DNA of 39,543 nucleotides from Clostridiales bacterium (lineage in GTDB: Bacteria > Bacillota > Clostridia > Christensenellales > Aristaeellaceae). The stretch's first letter is position 1. Every line of letters begins with the position of its first letter. The DNA lies in contig JALEIQ010000213.1 of the NCBI GenBank assembly GCA_022769795.1, positions 1-39,543 of the forward strand, read 5' to 3'. The position numbers and the translations under genes were made by a program. Shown piece after piece: positions 8,750 through 17,934 of this stretch. A model generated the notes under the pieces. That model did no database searches and was not told the origin of the DNA. It saw only the letters and a program-made list of their open reading frames with translations.

Positions 8750-9622
8750 ATGAACATAGGCGTAAACCAATTTTGTTTCCCCATGACGTACGACGTGCGC
8801 GACGCCATTGCCGCCGCCAAGCGTCTGGGCTTTGACAGCATCGAGGTATGCTTTACCGCAGCGGACGGCGCGCGCCCCGGCGGCGGCGTAACCGACGCGC
8901 TGGACATCAGCGGCTATCACAACCGCCTGCTGAACATGAGCTCCACCAAGAGCGACCTAAAGGAGCTGCGCGCCATCGCCGGGGATAACGGAATCCGCAT
9001 TTCCAGCGTGGGCGGCATTGTGAGCTTCTCCATCTATCCTCTTACATCCACGGACCCGTCCGTGGCGGAAAAGAGCATGGACGCGGTAAAGAAGATGCTG
9101 GACGCGGCGCGCGAGCTGGGCGCGGATACCGTGCTGGTGATTCCCGGCATGCTCACCGCCGGCATGCGCTACGAGGCCGCCTACGACCTGGCGCAGCAGC
9201 GCGTGGCCGAGCTTGCGGCCTATGCCCCGGACATCCAGTTGGCGATTGAGAACGTATGGAACGGCATGCTTTACAGCCCGCTGGAAATGAGCCGCTTTGT
9301 GGACGGCACCGGCTGCGCCAATGTGGGCGTGTACTTCGATATTGCCAACGCCCGCCGCTTTGGCTGGCCTGAGCAATGGATACGCACGCTTGGCAAGCGC
9401 ATACGCAAGTTCCACTGCAAGGATTACCGCATGTCGGTGGACACCATCAACGGCTTTACCAACATTCTGGACGGCGATGTGGACTGGCCCGCGGTAATCG
9501 CGGCCATCCGGGAAACCGGCTACGACGGCGACCTGGTTGTGGAGCTGGTGCCGCCCGCCCATTACCTGGTGGAAAATACGCTTTCCTACGCGCAGGCAAC
9601 CCTGAAAACTCTGCTGAAATAA
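8750..9622 (+). CDS. Sugar phosphate isomerase/epimerase (AP endonuclease 2-like TIM barrel)
   Basis: MNIGVNQFCFP...LGFDSIEVCF...IAIENVWNGM-like and VGVYFDIANARRFGWPEQWI, KFHCKDY motifs. Confidence 0.85.
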   Translation: MNIGVNQFCFPMTYDVRDAIAAAKRLGFDSIEVCFTAADGARPGGGVTDALDISGYHNRLLNMSSTKSDLKELRAIAGDNGIRISSVGGIVSFSIYPLTSTDPSVAEKSMDAVKKMLDAARELGADTVLVIPGMLTAGMRYEAAYDLAQQRVAELAAYAPDIQLAIENVWNGMLYSPLEMSRFVDGTGCANVGVYFDIANARRFGWPEQWIRTLGKRIRKFHCKDYRMSVDTINGFTNILDGDVDWPAVIAAIRETGYDGDLVVELVPPAHYLVENTLSYAQATLKTLLK

Positions 9623-9643
9623 TATAGAAAGGGAGATTCAACA

Positions 9644-10666
9644 ATGAAAAAGTATGGCGTTATGATCGTGGGCACTGGCTGGGTATCCGGCGAACACATC
9701 CGGGCATTTGAAATGAACGAGCACGCTGAGGTGGTAGCCATCGTATCGCGCAGCTATGAAAAGGGCCGCTCCAAGGCGGACGAGTACAACCTGGGCGAGC
9801 GCTGCAAAATCTATACCGATTATGACGAGGGCCTCAAGGACCCCAATGTGGATATCGTGGTTATCTGCACGCCCAACAACCTGCATTGCGAGCAGACCAT
9901 CAAGGCCGCCAAGGCGCACAAGCATATCCTGCTTGAGAAGCCCGTCGCCCTTAGCTGGGAGGATACCCTGCGCATGGACGAGGCCGTGCGCGAGGCGGGG
10001 GTGAAAACCCTGGTGGGCTACGTGCTGCACTACAACCCGCTGTTCATGACGGCCAAAAAGCTGCAAAAGGACTTTATCGGCAAGCTGACCTATGCCGAAA
10101 CCGATTACTTCCATCGCGTAATGAGCGATATTCCCTGCTATGAGTGGACCTGCAAAAAGAGCGTGGGCGGCAGCTCCCTGCTGGCGGGCGGCTGCCATGC
10201 CGTGGACGCGATGCGCTGGTTCATGCAGGACGAGGTGGTAAGCGTATACGCCCAGAGCAGCAAAATGCGCACCGACCTGGAGTTTGACGGCACCATCGCC
10301 ATCATCCTCAAGTTTAAGAACGGCGCCGTAGCCAAGGTAGGCTCCAGCTATGATTTCATCAGCCCCTATGTGTTTAACCTGCACCTGTGCGGCGATAAGG
10401 GCACCCTGTGGAACGACAAGCTGTGGTCGCCCGGCATGATTCCCGAGCAGCGCGACTACATGCAGCTTCCCGTGCTCACCCCCAACAGCGGCGATGTGAA
10501 GCATCATCCCTTCCCCGAGGAGGTTGAGCACTTCATGGACTGCATCGTAAACGACAAGCCGACGGACTGCCCCCTTAGCGACGCGGTCAAGACCCAGGAG
10601 ATCGTGTTCGCGGCCGATTTGAGCGCCGCGACCGGCGAGGTTGTGCATCTGCCCCTGAAGCGTTAA
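9644..10666 (+). CDS. Gfo/Idh/MocA family oxidoreductase
   Basis: N-terminal Rossmann GVMIVGTGWVSGEHIRAF, CTPNNLHCEQTIKAAKAHKHILLEKPVAL (EKP motif). Confidence 0.95.
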   Translation: MKKYGVMIVGTGWVSGEHIRAFEMNEHAEVVAIVSRSYEKGRSKADEYNLGERCKIYTDYDEGLKDPNVDIVVICTPNNLHCEQTIKAAKAHKHILLEKPVALSWEDTLRMDEAVREAGVKTLVGYVLHYNPLFMTAKKLQKDFIGKLTYAETDYFHRVMSDIPCYEWTCKKSVGGSSLLAGGCHAVDAMRWFMQDEVVSVYAQSSKMRTDLEFDGTIAIILKFKNGAVAKVGSSYDFISPYVFNLHLCGDKGTLWNDKLWSPGMIPEQRDYMQLPVLTPNSGDVKHHPFPEEVEHFMDCIVNDKPTDCPLSDAVKTQEIVFAADLSAATGEVVHLPLKR

Positions 10667-10687
10667 CTTTATCGAAAAAGAACATGC

Positions 10688-10722
10688 GAAACCGCGCGAA
10701 GCCGAAAGCCTCGCGCGGTTTC
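10688..10722 (+). terminator. Terminator hairpin after the Gfo/Idh/MocA gene
   Basis: gaaaccgcgcga ... tcgcgcggtttc, 12-bp stem, 11-nt loop. Confidence 0.7.
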
Positions 10723-10742
10723 ATATATCAAACAGCCGCCCC

Positions 10743-10827
10743 TTGCCCGCGCAAGGCGCGGGCAAAAACGGGATTCCTAAGGGCGAAGCCCTTAGGCGGA
10801 GGGTGTGGGAGGCGGAGCCTCCCGCAC
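10743..10827. repeat. Three consecutive hairpins in the convergent intergenic region
   Basis: ttgcccgcgc-aag-gcgcgggcaa; cctaagggc-gaa-gcccttagg; gtgtgggaggc-gga-gcctcccgcac (one G-U). Confidence 0.7.
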
Positions 10828-10839
10828 GGGCTTTACGTG

Positions 10840-11793
10840 CTACAGCGGCTCCCGGTTCTCCGCCTGCCGCGCTTCAAGCTGCTGCCTGCGGTATTCGGCG
10901 GGGGTCATGTGATAATGCTGGCGGAAGATGCGGTAAAACTGGCTGATGTTGGTATAGCCTACCTCCTCGATGATGCGGTTTATGCTCATATCCGAATCCA
11001 TCAGCAGCAGGCGCGCGTTGGACAGCCTAAGATGCGTAATATACTCCTTGAAGGAAATGCGTATTTCCTCCTTGAACAGGTGGCGAAAATACGTGGCGTT
11101 CAAATCAACATACCTGGACACCTCGTCCAGGGTGAGCGAACGGTTGTAATTCTGGTCGATATATTGCTGCGCGGCCAAAATTTTTGGATTGATGTTCTGC
11201 CGCGCGCTCTCCACGCTGGCCTTGCGGTAATAATGCTGCGCCAGTTCCAAAAGGATGTTGCGAACGATGATGTCCACTTCCATTTCCCAGGTTTCTTCCT
11301 TGGCCTCGTATACCTTTATGCCGCGCAGCAGCAGGCCGGTGATTTTTTCCGCGGTTTCGGTGCCGCACGCGATGCGGTTGATAAAATCCGGCGGGTTGTA
11401 ATGGAAGGTTTCAATGTACTGCCGGTTGGCGCGGTGATTGCTGGAATCGGAAATGAAAGAGGGCATCAAAATCAGGAACAGCCAGCGGTTCTCGCGCCCC
11501 TCCTCGGTTATGGCCACATGGTTTTCATAGTTATTGGTAATGAAGATGTCGCCGGTGTGGACGGCATACTGCTTGTGGGAGTACAAAAACGTGCCGTCGC
11601 CCTCAAGGCACAGGCCAATTTCAAAATAGCGGTGCCAGTGTATGGCGTCGCGCCTGCCAACCACGGTATATTCAAACAGGTAAACGGGAAAATCGGGATC
11701 AAAATCAAATTCCCAGTTGAACCGTTTCATAAAGGCATTCACCTCCCATTGGCCCCATCCAGTATACCCGCGCGGTAAAAATTTTGCAAACAA
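10840..11793 (-). CDS. AraC family transcriptional regulator with N-terminal cupin-like domain
   Basis: C-terminal HTH: QYIDQNYNRSLTLDEVSRYVDLNATYFRHLFKEEIRISFKEYITHLRLSNARLLLMDSDMSINRIIEEVGYTNISQFYRIFRQHYHMTPAEYR. Confidence 0.95.
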   Translation of the reverse strand: MFAKFLPRGYTGWGQWEVNAFMKRFNWEFDFDPDFPVYLFEYTVVGRRDAIHWHRYFEIGLCLEGDGTFLYSHKQYAVHTGDIFITNNYENHVAITEEGRENRWLFLILMPSFISDSSNHRANRQYIETFHYNPPDFINRIACGTETAEKITGLLLRGIKVYEAKEETWEMEVDIIVRNILLELAQHYYRKASVESARQNINPKILAAQQYIDQNYNRSLTLDEVSRYVDLNATYFRHLFKEEIRISFKEYITHLRLSNARLLLMDSDMSINRIIEEVGYTNISQFYRIFRQHYHMTPAEYRRQQLEARQAENREPL

Positions 11794-11926
11794 AGGAATG
11801 GAAGGCGTGCGGGAAGAATGCTATGCTGGCATAAGCGGAAAGAATTTTGCCTTTTCCACTTCTTTTGGTCAAGCTTTTTTGTTTTCTTCCGTCCTATCCT
11901 ATGAAACAACACGGGGAGGTGGCCGC

Positions 11927-12448
11927 ATGAGGGAAACCGTTCAACCGCCGCAGCGGCGGGATACCAGGGAGGAACGCTTGACCCTTCTGATGGAAGCTTA
12001 CGCAAACGAGGTGCTGCGCCTGTGCTACTTCCAGCTAAGGGATCGCGCCCAGGCCGAGGACGCGATGCAGGAAACATTCTTAAAGGCCTACCGACGGTTG
12101 GATACCGTGCGGGGAAGCGAAAAGGCCTGGCTGATGAAAATTGCGCTGAACTGCTGCCGGGATATGCAGCGCGGCGCGTGGTTCCGGCACGTGGACAGCC
12201 GCCGGGCATTGGAGGACCTGCCGCCCGCCGCGTGCGCCTTTGACGAGCGCGACGACAGCCTTGTGCGCGAGGTGCTGGCATTGCCGTCCAAATACCGGCA
12301 GGCCATTTTGATGCGCTACTATCACGAAATGACGCAGCGGGAATGCGCCAGCGCGCTGGGCCTATCCGAATCCGGGTTCAGCCGCAGGCTCGCCAAGGCG
12401 CAAAAGCTGCTCAAAACCGAACTGGAAAGGTGGGATTGGAATGCGTGA
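11927..12448 (+). CDS. RNA polymerase sigma-70 family (ECF-type) sigma factor
   Basis: EERLTLLMEAYANEVLRLCYFQLRDRAQAEDAMQETFLKAYRRL...LPSKYRQAILMRYYHEMTQRECASALGLSESGFSRRLAKAQKLLK; SD ggaggt before the ATG at 11927. Confidence 0.9.
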   Translation: MRETVQPPQRRDTREERLTLLMEAYANEVLRLCYFQLRDRAQAEDAMQETFLKAYRRLDTVRGSEKAWLMKIALNCCRDMQRGAWFRHVDSRRALEDLPPAACAFDERDDSLVREVLALPSKYRQAILMRYYHEMTQRECASALGLSESGFSRRLAKAQKLLKTELERWDWNA

Positions 12449-13700
12449 AAAAACCTTTCGGGAAAGCATAGACGCGCGGCTCTCGGGCCTGGAAGTGCCG
12501 CAGGGGCGGCAGGCGGCCATATTGCGCCGCGCTTTGCAGCAGGAGCGCCCCGCGCCCAGAAAGCCCCTTGTTACCCTGGTGCTGGCCATTGTGCTGGCGC
12601 TGGCTCTAACGGCTGCGGGCCTCGCCGTGGCCCTGCGCTTTGGCGTAATCGGCTTTAACCGCGGGCAGGAGGACAACGCCGCGTTCAAGGCCCACATTCT
12701 CACCGTGAACCAGGCGTATGAAACGGACGATCTTTCGCTTACCGTAAACGAGGCGGTGTTTGACGGCATGTCGCTCTCCTTTACCATGAACATTCTGCCC
12801 AAGGAGGGCGGCGAGCCGGTATATATCCACCCGCGCGTATCCGCGCAATGCGACGGAGAGCCGCTTATGACCGACCCCGAGGGTTGCCTTGGCGATTTCT
12901 ACAGCGGCTTCTGGGTGCCAGAAAAGGATCCCTGCGGCCCGGAGGGCTGCTACGGCGCGGATTACGCCATCATCCGGGAGGATGAGGACGGGGCGATTGC
13001 GTACGATACGGTTACGCAGCCAGTTACCTGGACGCTTTCCTTTGATATCATCAAGCCCAACTGGCCCGTGGACTCCAACGACATTGCGCTTACCGGCACG
13101 GCCGATGACCCTCCCTTTGAGGAGTACATGGCGCTTTTTGCCGACGCATACGCAAACCGGCGCATTCTGCTGGCCGACGGCTATTCGCTGGTGGAGTATG
13201 CCGCAATCCTGCCTGCGCCCGAGGGCGTAACGGAGGAGGAATGGTGCTATGTTCGTCTTTCCGATCAGCTGGTGCAGTCCGGCGCGTTTTCCCGCGTGGA
13301 TATGCTGGAGATTTCCTTTACAACAGCCGAAACGGCTATCAAGCAGCTTTCCGGCACGCCCACCTTCTCCCTGGGCGCGCAGGCTGAGGTGACCGTCGAA
13401 AGCACGCAGGCCACCTTCACCCAGGCCACGTATGAGCTAACCCTGCGAAACGCGGGCGCGGAGGACTGGTATTTTGCCGTTCTTTCCCCGGACTGCCAAA
13501 CCGGCCCTTCGTATACGCACTGGGAAACCGGCGCGGACGGCGCACAGCATGCTTCGGGCACGATAGCCCTGTTTGGCGAAGCGTCCACGCTCATCTTTGT
13601 GCCCTGCCGGGATTCGCAAAGCGTGGACGAGGTCTATGCCCGGCAGCAGCCATTAACCGATGAGCAAAGGGCCCTCAGCTTTTCGGTTGAACTGGAATAA
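12441..13700 (+). CDS. Single-TM protein, probable anti-sigma/DUF4179-like
   Basis: Start overlaps the sigma factor stop (ATGCGTGA); short cytoplasmic N-terminus, one TM (LVTLVLAIVLALALTAAGLAVAL), large extracellular domain. Confidence 0.7.
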   Translation: MREKTFRESIDARLSGLEVPQGRQAAILRRALQQERPAPRKPLVTLVLAIVLALALTAAGLAVALRFGVIGFNRGQEDNAAFKAHILTVNQAYETDDLSLTVNEAVFDGMSLSFTMNILPKEGGEPVYIHPRVSAQCDGEPLMTDPEGCLGDFYSGFWVPEKDPCGPEGCYGADYAIIREDEDGAIAYDTVTQPVTWTLSFDIIKPNWPVDSNDIALTGTADDPPFEEYMALFADAYANRRILLADGYSLVEYAAILPAPEGVTEEEWCYVRLSDQLVQSGAFSRVDMLEISFTTAETAIKQLSGTPTFSLGAQAEVTVESTQATFTQATYELTLRNAGAEDWYFAVLSPDCQTGPSYTHWETGADGAQHASGTIALFGEASTLIFVPCRDSQSVDEVYARQQPLTDEQRALSFSVELE

Positions 13701-13713
13701 GGAGGTTGACGCT

Positions 13714-14781
13714 ATGCGGCGCAGAAGGATGGCCTGGCTTTGTATCCTGATTCTATGGCTCGCCCCGGCAGGCGTGTGCCGCGCGCAGGCCTTTCCCACG
13801 CCCGCCTATCAGTTTACGCTGGCAAACGTCACGCCGGATACCAAGGCCATCCGGCGGGCGTTTGCGAAGTTTGCGGCAGCGGACGCAAAATTGGAAACGC
13901 ATCACTACCACAACGGCAGCGCAAACCGCATGGATATGGTATGGGACGGCGCGCGCTACAGGGCCAATGTGCTTTGCCTTACAAGCAGCCTGTACGGCGT
14001 GGAGGACTGCGAGGCGGTCACGCGCGCCCGTGCGGTTGCCGAAGCCTTCATGGATGAGCTGGGTTTGGCGTATATGCCGGAGCCGGTAATGGCGAAAACG
14101 GCGCGGAGCTTTGTAAAAAGCACGGCTATTTGGCTGGATTTGCTGGACGACGCGGGGCGGGTCATATGGATGAATCCAATCCTTTCCAAAACCGTCTGGC
14201 CGGAGGAAATTCTGCTTTCCTCCCCGCAATATCAGCATATCCGCAAATTGGAGGAGCGGGATTTGGAGGCGTTTCCCTCGCCCGAGGATGTGGTGCTGCG
14301 CTATGAGCTGCGGCTTGAGGGGCTCGCGCTTGACGCGACAACCCGCGAGGAGCCGGAAAACGGGACGTGGCAGCTTATCCTTATCACGGTCGCACAGGAT
14401 GGCGCGCTGCTAAGCGTGGAGCTGCAAAACGCCTCTTTTCAAGTTAAAGCGCAGCAGGCCCTTTCCCAGCCCCTGCTGGATTCCGCCTCCTCCGCCGCCA
14501 TCGCGCAGGCCGAGGCGGACGCGCGCATCCATCCGCCGGAAAAGGCGCGTTACGATCAATGGCTGGCTCTGGGCGGATATGAAAGCATCCGGCGGGGCTA
14601 TCAGCTTCAATCCGTGGAGCCCTGCTATGTGCGTTTGGGCAGCAAAAAGGCCGTGCCAGCCTGGAAGTGCACCTTCATGCCCGTTTATATTGTGGATGGG
14701 GAAGCGCGCGTGCCTGAAGGCTACTCCTTCTTTGAGGAAATCTTCGTGGACGCGGCTGAGGGGCGTATTCTGCCGCTGTAG
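13714..14781 (+). CDS. Secreted protein of unknown function
   Basis: SD aggagg; signal peptide MRRRRMAWLCILILWLAPAGVCRAQA; follows the sigma/anti-sigma-like pair. Confidence 0.7.
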   Translation: MRRRRMAWLCILILWLAPAGVCRAQAFPTPAYQFTLANVTPDTKAIRRAFAKFAAADAKLETHHYHNGSANRMDMVWDGARYRANVLCLTSSLYGVEDCEAVTRARAVAEAFMDELGLAYMPEPVMAKTARSFVKSTAIWLDLLDDAGRVIWMNPILSKTVWPEEILLSSPQYQHIRKLEERDLEAFPSPEDVVLRYELRLEGLALDATTREEPENGTWQLILITVAQDGALLSVELQNASFQVKAQQALSQPLLDSASSAAIAQAEADARIHPPEKARYDQWLALGGYESIRRGYQLQSVEPCYVRLGSKKAVPAWKCTFMPVYIVDGEARVPEGYSFFEEIFVDAAEGRILPL

Positions 14782-14840
14782 GGCGAAAAGCGCCGGGGCA
14801 GCCCCTTAGGGTTGACCTTTTCAAAGGTATGTATAGGGTC

Positions 14841-14950
14841 GCAGCGCCAGCCCGGGCGGGCTGGCGCGTTGCTTGCTTGTGTGGGCGCTACGGCGCGAGG
14901 GTTTGGGGCTCCGCCCCAAGCCCCGGCAGGGGCTATTGCCCCTGCACCCC
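14841..14950. repeat. Multi-hairpin extragenic repeat, copy 1 (110 bp)
   Basis: gcgccagcccgggcgggctggcgc, tttggggctccgccccaa and gcaggggctattgcccctgc palindromes in the same order as copy 2. Confidence 0.85.
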
Positions 14951-14986
14951 TTCATTGTGCCGCTCCTGTTACGGGTGCGTGCAGAC

Positions 14987-15096
14987 GCAGCGCCAGCCCG
15001 GGCGGGCTGGCGCATCTCTCGCTTGGAAACGCTGCGGCGTAAGGATTTTGGGGCTCCGCCCCAAACCTCGGCAGGGGCATAATGCCCCTGCACCCC
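14987..15096. repeat. Multi-hairpin extragenic repeat, copy 2 (110 bp)
   Basis: Same orientation, length and hairpin order as copy 1, ending in the same gcccctgcacccc. Confidence 0.85.
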
Positions 15097-15134
15097 GTTC
15101 TTTTTCGACAGTCTGGCCGGCCACATCCCGGCAT

Positions 15135-16580
15135 TCATTTTTCCAAATCCGTCTGCGCGGGGCCGTCCAGCAGCGCGCCGTCATAACTGAAACGGGAGCC
15201 ATGGCAGGGGCAGTCCCAGCTTTTTTCATCCGGGTTCCATTCCAACTGGCAGCCCAAATGCGGACAGTGCGGGTTCACCACATGGCATTGCCCCGTTTCA
15301 TCCTTATAAACCCCGGCCTTGCGTCCTTTGGCCTCCACAATGCCGCCGTGACCCGCTGGCAGCGCGTCCAGCGTGGTTTGCGGAATGGAAAACAGCTCGC
15401 GCGAGCGGCCCTTGAGGGACTGCACGGTTTCCGTGGCCAGGCTCTGGGCCGCCGCGGAAAGCTGAAAGCGCGCGGGCGAAAACACCTCCGCCCATTCAGG
15501 CGGCTCCCCCGCGATCTTCCCGGCAATCAGCAGCGCCGCAACCATAGAGGAGGTCATGCCCCATTTGCCAAAGCCCGTGGCCACGTACCAGCATGGCTCG
15601 GCCGCGGAAAAGCGCCCGATATACGGCACGCCGTCCAGCGTGACGCAATCCTGCGCCGACCAGCGCGCCGCCTCCCGGCAATCTCCAAACAGTTCCCGCG
15701 CCCGGTCGCTCAGCTTTTGGTAGCATCCGCCCTGGGAGTTTTCGCCCGTGCGGTGGTTCTGCCCGCCCATCAAAAGCAGCCCCTCCGCCTCCCGGAAGGA
15801 AAGCCCGTCGTTGTCCACGCCGTAGTACATGCCCCGGGGCTTCCAATCGCATTGAAGCGCCAGCACATAGCTGCGCTCCTGGTGCATGCGCATAAAATAC
15901 CAGCCCGGCACGTTTACAAAGGGAAAATGCGCGGCAAAGATAATGTGCTTGGCCGTTACCGTCGCGTTTTCCGTGCGAATTTGGTTTCCGTCCACGCTCG
16001 TCACGGGCGTATGCTCGCATATGTCCAGCCCTTCGCTTATGGCCTTGAGAAATTTCAGGGGATGGAAGCGCGCCTGGTTTTCAAAGCGAACCGCTCCCGC
16101 CACGGAAAAAGGCAGCTCGGTTTCCGATGTAAAATGCGCGGCGATCCCCAGGCTAGCCGCTGCCTCCGCCTCCTGGCGCATAGGCTGCGCCGCCGCCTGT
16201 GAATACAGGAAGGCGGGTCCCTCGCAAAAATCGCACGCCACGCCGCGCTCACCAATGAGCTCCTTATAGGCCCGGATGGCCTGTTCATTGGCCTGGGCGT
16301 ACTGCCGGGCCTTGTCCCTGCCAAACTTGCGAATCAGCGCGTCGTAGAGCACATCATGCTGGCTGGTAATCTTGGCGGTGGTGTTGCGGGTTTGGCCGCT
16401 TCCAATACGGTTGGCTTCCAGCACCACGGTTTCAATACCGCGCGCCTTCAGCCGGTCGGCAATCAACACGCCCGCCATGCCCGCGCCAATCACCGCCACT
16501 TCAACGCGCAGGTCTTTCTCCAGACGTTTTCTGGCGGGAATTTCCACCGATTGACTCCATAGGGATTGCTGCTGCGCCAT
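15135..16580 (-). CDS. FAD-dependent oxidoreductase (DAO family) with C-terminal Rieske [2Fe-2S] domain
   Basis: VAVIGAGMAGVLIADRLKARGIETVVLEA; C-terminal CPHLGCQLEWNPDEKSWDCPCHGSRFSYDG. Confidence 0.93.
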   Translation of the reverse strand: MAQQQSLWSQSVEIPARKRLEKDLRVEVAVIGAGMAGVLIADRLKARGIETVVLEANRIGSGQTRNTTAKITSQHDVLYDALIRKFGRDKARQYAQANEQAIRAYKELIGERGVACDFCEGPAFLYSQAAAQPMRQEAEAAASLGIAAHFTSETELPFSVAGAVRFENQARFHPLKFLKAISEGLDICEHTPVTSVDGNQIRTENATVTAKHIIFAAHFPFVNVPGWYFMRMHQERSYVLALQCDWKPRGMYYGVDNDGLSFREAEGLLLMGGQNHRTGENSQGGCYQKLSDRARELFGDCREAARWSAQDCVTLDGVPYIGRFSAAEPCWYVATGFGKWGMTSSMVAALLIAGKIAGEPPEWAEVFSPARFQLSAAAQSLATETVQSLKGRSRELFSIPQTTLDALPAGHGGIVEAKGRKAGVYKDETGQCHVVNPHCPHLGCQLEWNPDEKSWDCPCHGSRFSYDGALLDGPAQTDLEK

Positions 16581-16721
16581 CTTCCCGTTCCTTTCCTGTT
16601 TCCGTTTCTTTTTACTAGGGTGCCCAACCCCGGCGCTTTCATGCCAATTTTGCTTTGCTATGGAATGAAATTCCTGTCCTCGTCCGTTTTATCTGTAACC
16701 CTTCCAAGGAGGCGCATCCTT

Positions 16722-17867
16722 ATGATCCGCAAACCGTCGGCGCTTTTTTTGGCGCTCTGCCTGGCTATCGCCCTTGCACAGCCCTTCGCCCTGGGTGAGA
16801 CGGCCCTTCCCGAGCTTCCCGGGGCCGTGCAAACCCAGGAATGGGTGGAGGCGCAGGAGAATGTTTCCGAAACCGAGCGCTTCACCATTCTGCGCGACGG
16901 CAGCCGCCACTCCCTTGCGTACAGCCGACTGGAAAACGGCGAGTGGACGCAGGTTTGGCGCAACGATACGCTGCTGCCCGCCACCATGCGGGACATGTAC
17001 CTTTGCTTTTACCCCGCCGTGGGAACACAGCCGCATGAATATCCGCGCTTCACCATAGAGCGCGGCGATACGCTGGCGATTTACGCGGGCGAGGAACACC
17101 CGGATTTGAGCGTATCGCTCAGCCGCACGGCGGCGGATACCTGGCAGGTGGACAACTACTGCTGGGGCGACGGCGGCCTCTATGCCTATCTCTTTCCCGA
17201 CTGCGTGATTGTCAACGCCGCCGATTTAAGCGCGCTGCAAACCGCGGGCATTCTTTTCACGCAGCCGGAGCTGAACGCGGCCTCCTTTGATCCCCGGGTG
17301 ATTCGGGAGGCCGGGAAGGCTCTGGAGGAACGCATGCGGGGCGCGCCGGATATCGAATACTTTGCGGGCACGGAGGCGCTCTACCTGTGCCTTGAACGGG
17401 ATGTTCTCTGCCCCGTGCATGTGGCCCCGAACCCCTCCAGCCCACGGGCGGCGGGCGGCAAGGCCGCCGTGTCGCTCAAAGATTGGGTCATCGCGCTGTG
17501 CCGGGAGGGAGATTGGCTGATGGTGCTGTACGAAACGCGCCCGGGCCGCTACCGCGCCGGCTGGATTGATTCCACGCAGGATGACATGCTTGCGCGGGTC
17601 TGCTCCCTGACCATGCCCGCCAAATTTACCCAGGGCAGTACCGCCCGCCTCAGCGCCGCAACCGCCCTTTGGGATGATCCGCTCTCCCACACCGGCGAGG
17701 TGTGCGCCCTGCCTGCCGGTACGCAGCTAACCGTGCTATGGGAGGACGGCCTTAGCTGGAGCAAGGGCGAGTGGTGGGATGCGGACGCGCCCGCCTATGT
17801 GCAGGCCGTGCAGGGCGGGCAAACCTGGCGCGGCTTTGTTCCGCGCAGCCGTTTGCAGCTTCCGTAA
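16722..17867 (+). CDS. Secreted protein of unknown function
   Basis: SD aaggagg and ATG at 16722; signal peptide MIRKPSALFLALCLAIALAQPFALG; C-terminal half vaguely SH3-like. Confidence 0.65.
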   Translation: MIRKPSALFLALCLAIALAQPFALGETALPELPGAVQTQEWVEAQENVSETERFTILRDGSRHSLAYSRLENGEWTQVWRNDTLLPATMRDMYLCFYPAVGTQPHEYPRFTIERGDTLAIYAGEEHPDLSVSLSRTAADTWQVDNYCWGDGGLYAYLFPDCVIVNAADLSALQTAGILFTQPELNAASFDPRVIREAGKALEERMRGAPDIEYFAGTEALYLCLERDVLCPVHVAPNPSSPRAAGGKAAVSLKDWVIALCREGDWLMVLYETRPGRYRAGWIDSTQDDMLARVCSLTMPAKFTQGSTARLSAATALWDDPLSHTGEVCALPAGTQLTVLWEDGLSWSKGEWWDADAPAYVQAVQGGQTWRGFVPRSRLQLP

Positions 17868-17887
17868 GCCTGAAAAGTTTGCGTTTG

Positions 17888-17930
17888 CCGCCCTCCTTTT
17901 TGGGTATCCTGTACCCAAAAAGGAGGGCGG
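17888..17930 (+). promoter_or_regulatory. Perfect 19-bp inverted repeat sequestering the SD of the downstream trxB-like gene
   Basis: ccgccctcctttttgggta-tcctg-tacccaaaaaggagggcgg; the 3' arm contains aaggagg, 8 nt before the ATG at 17935. Confidence 0.8.
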
Positions 17931-17934
17931 TTCT

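Noticed and set aside
14841-15096. CRISPR-like array
   Set aside because: Only two long (110 bp) copies with a 36-bp gap and internal hairpins; no cas genes nearby
14829-16202. 457-aa + strand ORF across the hairpin repeats and the FAD/Rieske gene
   Set aside because: Runs through structured repeats and antisense to a clear Rieske protein; composition is Arg/Ala/His-rich
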